41,919 nucleotides of DNA from Lysobacteraceae bacterium PS02065 (GTDB lineage Bacteria; Pseudomonadota; Gammaproteobacteria; Xanthomonadales; Rhodanobacteraceae): assembly GCA_029959555.1 (NCBI GenBank), contig JASCPI010000044.1, forward strand, positions 1 through 41,919, given 5' to 3'. A model generated the notes under the pieces. The model had not been told where the DNA came from and ran no database searches. It saw only the letters and a list, made by a program, of their open reading frames with translations. Shown here in pieces: positions 17,444 to 28,842 of the stretch. The first letter of the stretch is position 1. Each line of letters begins with the position of its first letter. A program made the position numbers and the translations under genes.

Positions 17444-18703
17444 ATGACCAATCAATCCAAGGCCCTCGTGCGCGCGGGCCTCGCGGGCGTGCTCGCGCTC
17501 GCCACGGCGTTGCCGGCGTTCGCGCAGAAGGACGGCACGGTGCCGCATAGTGGCCGCGGCGCGCCCGCCGTGGCGACGATCGAAGGTGCCCCACTGCGCA
17601 TCGTCGTCGGTGACGAGAACTCGTTCCAGGTGTTCAACGCCGACGTGCCCGGTGTCGGCCAGATCTTCCCGTCCTCTTCGACGGGCACAGCCGACATGGG
17701 CTGGTTCGTGCGCGCCGATGGCGTGCTCTACGCCCCCGATTTCGCGAGCCACAGCGGCTCGGCGACCGGCGGTCTCGGCACCTACACGCCGTTCCAGGCG
17801 CAGACGATCAGCGCGGTCACGGGCGACGGCAGCCAGGCCAATCCGTTCCAGGTGACGGTCAACGCCGTCATCGGCGATGGCTTGTCGTCGGTCCAGCAGG
17901 TGCTGTACGTCAACGGCGACAACTATTTCCGCAAGCGCCTCACCCTGACCAACGGCGGCAAGGGCCCTGTCGACGCGCGCATCTTCCTCGGCGGCGACAT
18001 CTACCTCGCCGGCGACGACGACGGCATCCCGTATCTCGAAGGCGCGACGACGAGCCCGGGCGGCCGGGACTGCGGCAGCCCCGCGTCTTACTACATCCTC
18101 TACATCCCGCAGACGCCGGCCGACACCTACACGGGCACGGGCTACAGCAACGTGTGGTCGCAGATCGGTGCGGGTCAGCTCGACGGCTCCGCCGGCGGCA
18201 CCACCTGCATCGACAACGGTGCCGCGCTGCAGTGGAACCGCACGATCGCGGCGGGCGAGAGCGTGACGATCGAGGCCGCGACCTCGTTCGGTGACGTGCC
18301 CGACATCGCACAGTTCGGCGTCACCAACGTCGTGCCGGCAAGCGGTTCGCAGGGTACGTCGGTGAACGTCACGATCACGGGCGTCGGCTTCGACCCCGCG
18401 ACCACGTTCGCGTTCGGCGCGGGCATCACGGTGTCGAACGTCGTGATCGCCGGCGAGACCAGCGCGACCGCGACGCTCGCGATCGATGCCGCGGCGGTGC
18501 CGGGCTTCCGGACCGTCACCGCGACGCAGACGCCCGGCGGCCTCGTCGCCTCGCGCGCGAACGCGTTCCAGGTGCTCGGTGCCGGTGGCGGTGGTCCGAT
18601 CGAGTCGGTCGCACTGCCCGTATCCGGCTCCGTCGGTCTGCTGCTGATGGTGCTCGCACTCGTCGTGATCGGTGTCGTGGCGACGCGTCGCCGCGCGCTC
18701 TGA
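17444..18703 (+). CDS. Secreted TIG/IPT-domain protein with C-terminal VALPxxG-TM-RRR tail
   Basis: A 419-residue exported protein of unknown function. The N-terminal signal peptide is cleaved after Ala27 (ALPAFA/QKDG). The middle (about 30-285) is a beta-rich domain with Gly, Asp and aromatic residues but no motif I recognise. Residues about 290-378 form one TIG/IPT immunoglobulin-like domain (VVPASGSQGTSVNVTITGVGF). The C-terminus has a Gly-rich spacer, VALPVSG, a hydrophobic helix (about 396-415) and RRRAL. That tripartite tail resembles IPTL-CTERM-type sorting signals and matches the tail of the protein at 29398-33606. It is probably anchored to the envelope and later processed. It stands alone, with a 250-base upstream gap and a strong terminator after it. 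Confidence 0.8.
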   Translation: MTNQSKALVRAGLAGVLALATALPAFAQKDGTVPHSGRGAPAVATIEGAPLRIVVGDENSFQVFNADVPGVGQIFPSSSTGTADMGWFVRADGVLYAPDFASHSGSATGGLGTYTPFQAQTISAVTGDGSQANPFQVTVNAVIGDGLSSVQQVLYVNGDNYFRKRLTLTNGGKGPVDARIFLGGDIYLAGDDDGIPYLEGATTSPGGRDCGSPASYYILYIPQTPADTYTGTGYSNVWSQIGAGQLDGSAGGTTCIDNGAALQWNRTIAAGESVTIEAATSFGDVPDIAQFGVTNVVPASGSQGTSVNVTITGVGFDPATTFAFGAGITVSNVVIAGETSATATLAIDAAAVPGFRTVTATQTPGGLVASRANAFQVLGAGGGGPIESVALPVSGSVGLLLMVLALVVIGVVATRRRAL

Positions 18704-18741
18704 CCCCTCGCACGGCGGCTTCGTGCCGCCAGCGTGAACGA

Positions 18742-18769
18742 AGCCCGGCCGGCGACGGCCGGGCTTTTT
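18742..18769 (+). terminator. Intrinsic terminator after the TIG-domain gene
   Basis: AGCCCGGCC (18742-18750) pairs with GGCCGGGCT (18757-18765) around a six-base loop and runs into TTTTT. A textbook rho-independent terminator, 38 bases after the stop. Confidence 0.92.
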
Positions 18770-18878
18770 CGTGGTTCATCGTCCTTTCCCGCAGCGCGGA
18801 CTACCATCGCCGGGCGCTCAGCATCCGGCACGCCGGCATCGCGGCGTCCACCCACCCACTCGCACGAGGAGGCAGGCC

Positions 18879-19487
18879 ATGGCGGCGGCACCGAGCAAGA
18901 TCACCCCGGCGAAGGCGAAAGCCAAGCCGTTCCTCACCGACATCGAGACGATCCGCCGCCGTGCGCGCGAGCACATCGAGCGCGGCGCGGTCACCGACGG
19001 CTACCGGGCCGATCGCGAAACCGTCATCAAGCTGCTCAACGAATCGCTGGCGACCGAGATCGTCTGCGTGCTGCGCTACAAGTTCCACTACTACATGGCG
19101 TCCGGCATCAACGCCAAGAGCGTCGCAGCGGAATTCCTCGAGCACGCGGCGGAGGAGCAGGGCCACGCCGACCGCATCGCCGAGCGCATCACCCAGCTCG
19201 ACGGCAAACCGAACTTCTCGCCGGAAGGCATGCTCACGCGCAGCCATTCCGAGTACATCGAGGGCGACAGCCTCGTCGAGATGATCCAGGAGGATCTCGT
19301 GGCCGAGCGCATCGCGATCGACAGCTACCGCGAGATCGTGCAGTACCTCGGCAACGACGATCCGACCACGCGGCGCATGATGGAAGAGATCCTCGCCAGC
19401 GAGGAGGAGCATGCCGAGGACCTCAAGACGCTGCTCGAGGATCTCGGCAAGAAGGGCGAGCCCGCGAGGCCTCGCGGCAGGCACTGA
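18879..19487 (+). CDS. Ferritin-like / bacterioferritin-type protein
   Basis: A 202-residue four-helix protein. Candidate di-iron ligands occupy the bacterioferritin positions: Glu60 (LNESLATE), Glu93 with His96 (EQGHADRI), Glu143 (LVAERIA) and Glu175 with His178 (EEEHAEDL). Each of the four core helices is recognisable, and the line HAEEQGHADRIAERITQLDG is close to bacterioferritin. The ~45-residue basic N-terminal extension (ITPAKAKAKPF) is additional to the core, and there is no clear heme-ligand Met where bacterioferritin has one. Likely role: iron storage or oxidative-stress protection in the cytoplasm. The ATG at 18879 follows a strong GAGGAGG. It is not a typical Dps. Confidence 0.85.
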   Translation: MAAAPSKITPAKAKAKPFLTDIETIRRRAREHIERGAVTDGYRADRETVIKLLNESLATEIVCVLRYKFHYYMASGINAKSVAAEFLEHAAEEQGHADRIAERITQLDGKPNFSPEGMLTRSHSEYIEGDSLVEMIQEDLVAERIAIDSYREIVQYLGNDDPTTRRMMEEILASEEEHAEDLKTLLEDLGKKGEPARPRGRH

Positions 19488-19600
19488 AGCACCTGTCTTC
19501 CGGCGCGCGCGCCCCGGCCATTGGCGCCGGGGGCGCGAATCGGGGAAGCTAGCGACCTGACCGCGTGCCTCCCTGCACGCCTGCGCCGAGGAAGACCCGC

Positions 19601-20614
19601 ATGGCCACTGTTTCCGCACCCGCGCGCCGTCGTCGCCGATTGCCCATCGTGCTCGGCGTGCTGGTCGCCTACGTGGTGGCCGTGCTCGCGCTGATGTGGT
19701 GGTGGGATACCGAACCGGACCGCGTCGACGTGGCACGCGCGGCTCAGGCCCGGGCGACGTCGACGCAGCGTCCGATCGTGACCGGCTCCATGACCACGAT
19801 CGCGCTCGTCGAGACGGCGAGCCGCATGCTCGACAAGCGCGGCGGCTATCTCAGCAACGACCGCTTCCCGCCGGGCGTGCTCATGGACAACCAGCCGAAC
19901 TGGGAATTCGGCGTGCTGACCGCGTCGCGCGACCTCACGCGCGCGCTGCGCAACGAGTTCAGCCGCTCGCAGACCCAGTCGGTCGAGGATCGCGACCTCA
20001 TGGAGGCGGACCCGCTGTTCAGTTCGCCGAACGACCGCTGGCTGCTGCCGAGTTCGGAGAGTCAGTACCGCAAGGCGCTCGAGCGTGTCGAGAGCTACGC
20101 GAACCGCCTCGTCGACGACGATCCGAACGACGCCCAGTTCTACGCCCGCGCGGACAACCTCGCCGATTACCTGCAGGTGGTCTCGACGCGGCTCGGTTCG
20201 CTGTCGCAGCGTCTGTCGGCCAGCGTCGGCCAGGTGCGCATCGACACCGATCTCGCCAACGATGCGAGCGCGCAGCAGGCCAAGCCGGCGGCAGCGCAGC
20301 GCGTCGTCAAGACGCCATGGCTCAAGATCGACGACAACTTCTACGAGGCGCGTGGCTACACTTGGGCGCTGCGCGCGCAGCTCGAGGCGATCCGCGTCGA
20401 TTTCGCCACCGTGCTGCGCGACAAGAATGCCGCCGTCAGCCTCGACCAGGTGATCCGAGAACTCGAGGAGGCGCAGAAGGGCCTCGGCAGCCCGATCGTG
20501 CTCAACGGCTCGCCCTACGGCTTCTTCGCCAACCATTCGCTCGTCATCGCGAACTACGTGTCGCGCGCCAACGCGGCGCTGATCGAACTGCGCGAGCTGC
20601 TGCGCCGCGGCTGA
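19601..20614 (+). CDS. DUF2333 family membrane protein
   Basis: A 337-residue protein with a basic N-terminus, one membrane helix (about residues 16-35, IVLGVLVAYVVAVLALMWWW) and a large helical domain expected outside the cytoplasm. ETASRMLDKRGGYLSNDR, FGVLTASRDLTRALRN and KIDDNFYEARGYTWAL are the segments that mark DUF2333, a family found in many gammaproteobacteria and without a known function. The ATG at 19601 was preferred over the upstream in-frame codons because GAGGAAG lies just before it. The 113-base gap to the previous gene contains a GC hairpin without a T-run. Confidence 0.85.
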   Translation: MATVSAPARRRRRLPIVLGVLVAYVVAVLALMWWWDTEPDRVDVARAAQARATSTQRPIVTGSMTTIALVETASRMLDKRGGYLSNDRFPPGVLMDNQPNWEFGVLTASRDLTRALRNEFSRSQTQSVEDRDLMEADPLFSSPNDRWLLPSSESQYRKALERVESYANRLVDDDPNDAQFYARADNLADYLQVVSTRLGSLSQRLSASVGQVRIDTDLANDASAQQAKPAAAQRVVKTPWLKIDDNFYEARGYTWALRAQLEAIRVDFATVLRDKNAAVSLDQVIRELEEAQKGLGSPIVLNGSPYGFFANHSLVIANYVSRANAALIELRELLRRG

Positions 20615-20641
20615 CGCGTTGCGCACACGATTCCCGAGGGC

Positions 20642-20923
20642 ATGACCATGGACCTGACCATCCACGACGATCGCGCCCACGGGGTGCTGTACGCCGAGGT
20701 CGAGGGCTTGCGCTGCGTGCTCGAGTACCGCCTCGCCGCCACGACGATGACGATCACGCACACCGGCGTGCCACGCGCGCTCGAGGGGCGTGGCATCGCC
20801 GCCGCACTGACCCGCCACGCGTTCGCGCTCGCGCGCGGGCAGGGCTGGAAGGTCGTGCCGGCGTGTTCGTACGCGGCGGCGTATGTGGCGCGCCATCCCG
20901 AGGTCGCGGACCTCGTTGCCTGA
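20642..20923 (+). CDS. Small GNAT-like N-acetyltransferase domain protein
   Basis: A 93-residue protein of the short GCN5-related group (N-acetyltransf_CG, YjdJ-like). The acetyl-CoA-binding loop is VPRALEGRGIAAALT (about 43-57), and the characteristic C-terminal line is WKVVPACSYAAAYVARHPE. These proteins are about 90-100 residues, so it is complete. The substrate is unknown. It lies 28 bases after the DUF2333 gene and may share its transcript. A second Met codon two residues in (20648) is an equally possible start. Confidence 0.85.
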   Translation: MTMDLTIHDDRAHGVLYAEVEGLRCVLEYRLAATTMTITHTGVPRALEGRGIAAALTRHAFALARGQGWKVVPACSYAAAYVARHPEVADLVA

Positions 20924-20951
20924 CCACGCGCGTGCGGCGTCCGCGACTCCC

Positions 20952-23363
20952 ATGACGCACGAGGTCGCGTCGGCGTACCGCTTCGGTACGTGCACGCTCG
21001 TCGTCGCCTCGCGCGAATTGCGTCGCGACGACGGCACTGTGGTCGCACTCGCGCCCAAGCTGTTCGATGTACTCGCCTGGCTGATCCGTCATCGCGACCG
21101 CGCGGTCGGACGTGACGAACTCATCGCCGCCGTGTGGGGCGATGCCGGCACGCCCGACAACCTGCTCGCGCAAGTCGTGGCACGCCTGCGCCGCCTGGTG
21201 GACGGCGAGACGTCCGCGGCGGACAGCGCGATCCGCACCGTGCCGCGTTTCGGCTACCGCTGGGTCGCCGAGGTCGTCGAGCTCGACGAGGCGCCTATCG
21301 TCCCGGTTTCTGCCGTGGCGGCGGGCGAGCGCGACCGGTCGCCATCGACTGCCGTCGCCTCGCCACGCGACCGTCGCGGCCTCGCCGCGTGGGGCGCCGG
21401 CTTCGCGATCCTCGCCCTGCTGGTGGCCGCCGCATCCGCGTGGTGGCGCGACGGCGAGGCACCCGGGGCTGCGACGGATGCGCGGCCGCTCGCGGTGCTG
21501 CTGCCGGTCGAACTCGCGGTCGGCGACGACGAGGCCTGGATGCGGCTCGGCCTCATGGGCGTCATCGGCGATCGCCTCGAGGCGGCCGGCCAGAGGCTCG
21601 TTCCCGACGAAGCCAGCCTTTCGCTCGTGCGCGCGACGCAGTCGCGCCTCGAGGCACCGCCCGATGTCGCGCGCGTGCTGGCCTTGTCGCCTGCCGCGTT
21701 CGCGATCCGGGCGCAGGCGCGGCGCGTCGAAGGGCGCTGGCAGGTGAGCCTGGCCACGCAGGGCGACGTGGACGACACGCGCAGCATCGGCGAAGCCGAC
21801 GATGCGATCGATGCCGCACGCCTCGCCGCCGATCGTTTCGCGGCGAAGCGCGGTCTCGTGGTCTTGCCTGCAAGCGGGGCGGCCACGGGGGCGGCGCCGG
21901 GCGAACTGCTGGTACGCGTCGAGGCCGCTGCGCTCGCGGCCGACGGTGCACGCGTGCGACGACTCGTCGAGAGTGCGGGCGAGGCGGAGCGCAACGCCCC
22001 CGAGCTGCGTTACCTGCTCGGCTGGGCCGCATTCGAAGGCGGTGATCTCGCCGGCGCCGAGGCGCGCTACGTCGCCCTGCTCGCCGACGAGGTGCTCGCC
22101 GACCAGCCGCTGCTGCGCGCCCGTGTGCTCAACGGACTGGCCAACGTGCGCTACGCGCGCGGTGATCTCGAAGGAACGCGAAGCGCGTCCGGCGACGCGC
22201 TGGCGGCGCTCGGAACCCTCGACGGCGGCGTCGAACGCGCGCGGGCACTGGTCGGTCGCGCCGCCGCGACGAGTCGCTCCACTCCGGATGCCGCGCGCGA
22301 CGACCTCGCCCTCGCGCGGCTGCAGTTCGAGGCGGCTGGCGACCGCCTGGGCCTCGCGCGTGCCGAGAGCGCGGCCGGTGTGCTCGAGATGGCCTCGGGG
22401 CGACTGCACGAGGCGCTGCCGCTGTTCGAGCGCGCCGTCGACCGCTTCGCCGCGTTCGCCGACCTGCATGACGAACTGGTCACGCGCACCCATGTCATGC
22501 ACGTGCGCCTGCTGCTGCTCGAGCCCGGTGCGGCGCTCGCGGGCGAGGCGCGCCTGGCGGATCTCTTTGCGCAGGCGCCACCGTCGCGCGCGCGGGTACT
22601 GGCGGGGCTCACGCGCGCCGAGGTGCTCGCGGCCAACGGGCGCCTCGGCCTCGCGCGTCGCGTTCTCGCCGACGCCTGCCCGGCATCGCCCGGTTTGCCG
22701 TGCCCGGAATGGCCGTTGCAGCATGCATGGCTGGCCGATGTCCTCGGCCTCGCGCGGCAGGATGACCTCGACGCCGTGCTCGCCGGGCCTGCGGGATCCG
22801 AGCCGGGGCGCGATGTGGGACGTGCCCGCGTGGCCCAGGTCCGTGCCCGACTCGCGCGAGGTGACGTCGGAGCCGCCCGCCAGGCGGCGGACGCCGCGCA
22901 AGCCTGGGCGAGAGGCGTCGGCACGCCGGCGTCGCAGGTTTACGCGGCTCTTGCCGAGGCCGTCGTGCGGGGCGCCGAAAGCGAGGAGGCCGACGCGTCG
23001 GCGGCGTTCGTGGACGCTGCACGCCGTGCCGCAGCCGAACGCGTTCCGTTCGACATGCTGCGGGTGGCCGAGGCCGAGGTGGACTGGCATCTGACACGCA
23101 ACGATCTCGGGGGGGCGATGCTCGCCGCCGCGCGCGTCGCCGATGCCGCCCGCGTCGAATTCGATGCCGCCCTGCTGCAGCTGCGCGTGCGCCATGCCGT
23201 GGGGCAGGTCGAGCCATGGTCGGCCGCGCTCGTGCGTGCGCGTGCACTGGCCGGCGAGCGCGAGGTGCCGGCTGGACTCACCGTCGCGCCGGTTCCCGGG
23301 ACCACGTCGGCACCGGTCGGCGGGGGCGCCACACCGGTTGCCACACCGCCGTCACGCCGCTGA
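20952..23363 (+). CDS. CadC-like transmembrane winged-helix regulator with TPR-like sensor part
   Basis: An 803-residue one-component regulator. Residues about 8-108 are an OmpR/PhoB-type winged helix (LAPKLFDVLAWLIRHRDRAV, DELIAAVWG, RTVPRFGYRWVAE). A membrane helix at about 143-165 follows a basic stretch, which would put DNA binding in the cytoplasm and the ~630-residue remainder outside. The latter is helical with TPR-like repeats (for example LRYLLGWAAFEGGDLAGAEARY). The C-terminal ~30 residues are a Pro/Gly/Thr-rich tail. The ATG at 20952 starts the DNA-binding domain, 28 bases after the GNAT gene. Targets are unknown; the adjacent kelch gene is one guess. Confidence 0.85.
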   Translation: MTHEVASAYRFGTCTLVVASRELRRDDGTVVALAPKLFDVLAWLIRHRDRAVGRDELIAAVWGDAGTPDNLLAQVVARLRRLVDGETSAADSAIRTVPRFGYRWVAEVVELDEAPIVPVSAVAAGERDRSPSTAVASPRDRRGLAAWGAGFAILALLVAAASAWWRDGEAPGAATDARPLAVLLPVELAVGDDEAWMRLGLMGVIGDRLEAAGQRLVPDEASLSLVRATQSRLEAPPDVARVLALSPAAFAIRAQARRVEGRWQVSLATQGDVDDTRSIGEADDAIDAARLAADRFAAKRGLVVLPASGAATGAAPGELLVRVEAAALAADGARVRRLVESAGEAERNAPELRYLLGWAAFEGGDLAGAEARYVALLADEVLADQPLLRARVLNGLANVRYARGDLEGTRSASGDALAALGTLDGGVERARALVGRAAATSRSTPDAARDDLALARLQFEAAGDRLGLARAESAAGVLEMASGRLHEALPLFERAVDRFAAFADLHDELVTRTHVMHVRLLLLEPGAALAGEARLADLFAQAPPSRARVLAGLTRAEVLAANGRLGLARRVLADACPASPGLPCPEWPLQHAWLADVLGLARQDDLDAVLAGPAGSEPGRDVGRARVAQVRARLARGDVGAARQAADAAQAWARGVGTPASQVYAALAEAVVRGAESEEADASAAFVDAARRAAAERVPFDMLRVAEAEVDWHLTRNDLGGAMLAAARVADAARVEFDAALLQLRVRHAVGQVEPWSAALVRARALAGEREVPAGLTVAPVPGTTSAPVGGGATPVATPPSRR

Positions 23364-23464
23364 CACGCGATCACACGGCAATCTCACAGGATCCGATCGC
23401 CACCGGAATGGCGTCGTGCCACCCTCGCGCTAGGGTCGGGACTCCCGTCCTCCGAGGTTCCGCC

Positions 23465-24640
23465 ATGTTGCCGTTCGACGCGCCACCGTCCTTCCGCCGT
23501 CCCGCCCGCGCCGCCATCCTCGCGCTGGCCCTCATGGCGGGCTCCGTCCAGGCGCAGGGCATGTTCACGACGACGGGCGAGATGGTGACGCCGCGTTCCT
23601 CGCACGTCGCCACGCGCATGAGCGACGGCCGCGTGCTGATCGTCGGCGGCGTCTTCACGTCGTCGCGGCCGACCACCGAGCTCGCCGAGATCTACGATCC
23701 GGCCACAGGCACGTTCACCGAGACCGCGCCGATGAGCGTGCCGCGCGTCGACCACGCGGCCCTCTCGACCGGCGACGGCCGCGTGCTCGTGGTCGGCGGC
23801 TACGGCGACGGCGAGACCCAGGCCAATGCCGAGCTGTTCGATGTCGAGAAGGAGACGTTCACGACGGTCGACGCCGGCATGCCGGTCGGCGGCGAGCGCA
23901 CGGCGGCGGTCCGCCTGATCGACGGGCGCATCCTCGTGGTCGGCGGGTTCAATGGCGGCTACCGCAAGGAATCGTGGCTGTTCGATCCGGAAACGGACAC
24001 GTTCGTGCGCACCGGCGACCTCAACTTCGGCCGCTACGTGCACACCGCGACGCGCCTGCTCGACGGCCGCGTGCTCGTCACGGGCGGTCTCGGCCAGGGC
24101 GGCATGCGTCCCGAGGGCGAGCTCTACGATCCGGCCACCGGCACCTGGACCGTGACCCCGCCGATGGTGTCGTTGCGCGAGCGCCATGCCGCCGCGCTGC
24201 TCGGCGACGGCCGCGTGCTCGTGGCCGGCGGCTACATGGACGGCGGCGGCCAGCACACCTCGGCCGAAGTGTTCGATCCGGTCACCAACACGTTCTCGGC
24301 ACTCGCGGCGTCGATGGCGATGGGACGCATCGATTTCCGCATGCGCGCGCTCGAGGACGGTCGCATCTTCATCTTCGGCAGCTACAACTACGAGCTCACG
24401 GCGAGCACGGCCGAGCTGTTCGATCCGGCGACCGACACGTTCACGTCGATCCAGCCGGGCCCGGCGACCGAGCGCGGCGCGCTCGACGCGACCCTGCTCG
24501 CCGATGGCACGGTGCTGCTGAGCGGTGGCGACGACATGCTCGATCCGAAGGGCGGGCGCGTCACCTTCGGCGAGATCTACGATCCGAACGCGCAGTCCGA
24601 CGCGATCTTCGCCGACGGTTTCGACACGCCGGCGCCGTGA
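23465..24640 (+). CDS. Secreted kelch-like beta-propeller protein with IFADGFD C-terminus
   Basis: A 391-residue exported protein. The signal peptide runs to about Ala30 (ALMAGSVQAQG). Seven kelch-like repeats follow, each built as DGR-V/I-L-V-GG, then about 12 residues, then EL/EIYDP-ATGTF; examples are DGRVLIVGG, DGRVLVVGG, DGRILVVGG, DGRVLVTGG and DGRVLVAGG. Seven repeats fit one closed beta-propeller, expected to bind a ligand or partner outside the cell. The last residues, DAIFADGFDTPAP, form a short motif that recurs at the ends of secreted proteins in this group of bacteria. Function unknown. A 101-base gap separates it from the CadC-like regulator. Confidence 0.85.
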   Translation: MLPFDAPPSFRRPARAAILALALMAGSVQAQGMFTTTGEMVTPRSSHVATRMSDGRVLIVGGVFTSSRPTTELAEIYDPATGTFTETAPMSVPRVDHAALSTGDGRVLVVGGYGDGETQANAELFDVEKETFTTVDAGMPVGGERTAAVRLIDGRILVVGGFNGGYRKESWLFDPETDTFVRTGDLNFGRYVHTATRLLDGRVLVTGGLGQGGMRPEGELYDPATGTWTVTPPMVSLRERHAAALLGDGRVLVAGGYMDGGGQHTSAEVFDPVTNTFSALAASMAMGRIDFRMRALEDGRIFIFGSYNYELTASTAELFDPATDTFTSIQPGPATERGALDATLLADGTVLLSGGDDMLDPKGGRVTFGEIYDPNAQSDAIFADGFDTPAP

Positions 24641-24645
24641 AACGA

Positions 24646-24673
24646 CGAAGGCGCGCCGTACGGCGCGCCTTCG
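24646..24673. terminator. Perfect 28-bp palindrome between convergent genes
   Basis: Arm CGAAGGCGCGCCGT is followed directly by its exact reverse complement. It lies between the kelch gene stop (24640) and the ppa stop (24680) and could end transcription from both sides. No long T-run on either side. Confidence 0.75.
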
Positions 24674-24679
24674 GAGGGA

Positions 24680-25219
24680 TCAGGCCTTGGCGGCCGCGTT
24701 GTGGCGCTCGACGCCGGCGAGGATTTCCTTCTTGGCATCCTCGGCGCCGTACCAGCCGTCGATCTTGACCCACTTGCCCTTCTCGAGATCCTTGTAGTGC
24801 TCGAAGAAGTGGCCGATGCGGTCGAGCCAGTGGCGCGAGACCTGGCCGATGTCGGTGACGTGGGCGTAGCCCTCGAACACCTTCGGCACGGGCACGGCGA
24901 CGAGCTTCTCGTCGCTGCCGGCCTCGTCGCTCATGCGCAGCACGCCGACCGGCACGCAGCGGATCGCCGAGCCCGGCACCAGCGGCAGCGGCAGGATCAC
25001 GAGCACGTCGAGCGGGTCACCGTCGCCGCCGAGCGTCTGCGGCACATAGCCGTAGTTGCACGGGTAGCGCATCGGCGTGGACAGCACGCGGTCGACGAAG
25101 ATCGCGCCGGTCGACTTGTCCACTTCGTACTTGACCGGCTCGGAATCCTTGGGGATCTCGATGACGACGTTGATCTCGTGGGGGACGTCGCGGCCGGCCG
25201 AAACCAGTTCCAGTGCCAT
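24680..25219 (-). CDS. ppa: Inorganic pyrophosphatase (soluble, family I)
   Basis: Hydrolyses cytoplasmic pyrophosphate to two phosphates. The 179-residue length is typical. Conserved segments include NVVIEIPKDSEPVKYEVDK, the metal-binding GDGDPLDVLVI (three catalytic aspartates), RYPCNYGYVPQTLGGDGDP, and KVDGWYGAEDA-like KIDGWYGAEDAKKEI at the C-terminus. The start at 25219 (MALELVSAG) is the family start; the frame is open far upstream only because of base bias. A TATCCT hexamer at 25260-25265 on the same strand could be its -10 box. It is convergent with the kelch gene and divergent from the ECF sigma gene. Confidence 0.97.
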   Translation of the reverse strand: MALELVSAGRDVPHEINVVIEIPKDSEPVKYEVDKSTGAIFVDRVLSTPMRYPCNYGYVPQTLGGDGDPLDVLVILPLPLVPGSAIRCVPVGVLRMSDEAGSDEKLVAVPVPKVFEGYAHVTDIGQVSRHWLDRIGHFFEHYKDLEKGKWVKIDGWYGAEDAKKEILAGVERHNAAAKA

Positions 25220-25402
25220 GCGCAGGTGCCTCGCGGGGGGCTTTGCAAAAGGGGCGGGAAGGATAAGGGATTGTTGCGGGGCAGCATAGGCGACCATGGG
25301 CGGGGGCGGCGCGGCGCACCGCCGCGCCTGCCGGGCTGACCTCGGGGGCTTGCCGGCCACGCGGCAGTGCGGTTTGCTTGCGCTTTCGCCCGCGAGCCCG
25401 CC

Positions 25403-25974
25403 ATGACCGCCGAAGCGCCCGCCGACGTGACCCGCCAGGACGTGACCGTGCTCCTGCGCGCCTGGGGCGGCGGCGATGCGGTGGCGGCCTCGCGGCTGAC
25501 CGACATCGTCTACGCCCAGGTGCGCGCCATGGCCGGCAAGCACCTGCGCCAGAATGCCTCGGGCATGACCCTGCAGGCGACCGAACTGGCCCACGAGATG
25601 TTCCTGCGCCTGCTCGAGGCCGAAGTCGAATGGCGCGACCGCCGCCATTTCTACGGCGTGGTCAGCGCGGCGCTGCGCAACATCCTGATCGACACGGCGC
25701 GCGCGCGTGGCAGCGAGAAGCGCGGCGGTGGCCGCGCCCATGTCACCTTGTCGGCCGCCGAGGAGCTCGTCGGCACGGAAGGTGACGCCAGCGGCCTCGA
25801 CGAGGCCTTGCGCGCGCTGCAGGCGATCGACGAACGCAAGCACGAGATCATCGAGTACCACTACCTGCTTGGTCTCAAGCGCGAGGAGATCGCCGAGGCG
25901 ATCGGTGTGTCGGTGCCGACCGTCGACCGCGACCTGCGCTTCGCCAAGGCCTGGCTGCGCGAGCGACTCGCGCC

Positions 25975-25978
<4 letters not shown>
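25403..25978 (+). CDS. ECF sigma factor linked to Ser/Thr kinase (ECF43 / TIGR02999-like)
   Basis: A 191-residue extracytoplasmic-function sigma factor that would direct RNA polymerase to a dedicated set of promoters. Region 2 spans about 25-95 and carries TLQATELAHEMFLRLLE where other ECFs have DAEDLVQE, so the usual acidic pair is missing. HFYGVVSAALRNILIDTARAR follows. Region 4 has a helix-turn-helix at about 150-180 (LKREEIAEAIGVSVPTVDRDL). Families with this altered region 2 are encoded beside Ser/Thr kinases, and in Vibrio the partner kinase phosphorylates a region-2 threonine; Thr60 here (QATEL) is a candidate by alignment, which is inference. The ATG at 25403 was chosen for a normal region-2 start. 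The stop overlaps the kinase GTG. Confidence 0.9.
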
Positions 25979-28773
<2,795 letters not shown>

Positions 28774-28842
28774 TCGTGCGTTGCCCGCGTGCCCGCGTCT
28801 CGTGCGGCTGGACGATCGTCGTGCAATGGTCGAGATCGCCGG

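Noticed and set aside
28774..28842. GACGATCGTC palindrome near 28812 as an operator
   Set aside because: Ten-base palindromes are expected by chance in this GC-rich sequence, and it lies between convergent genes.
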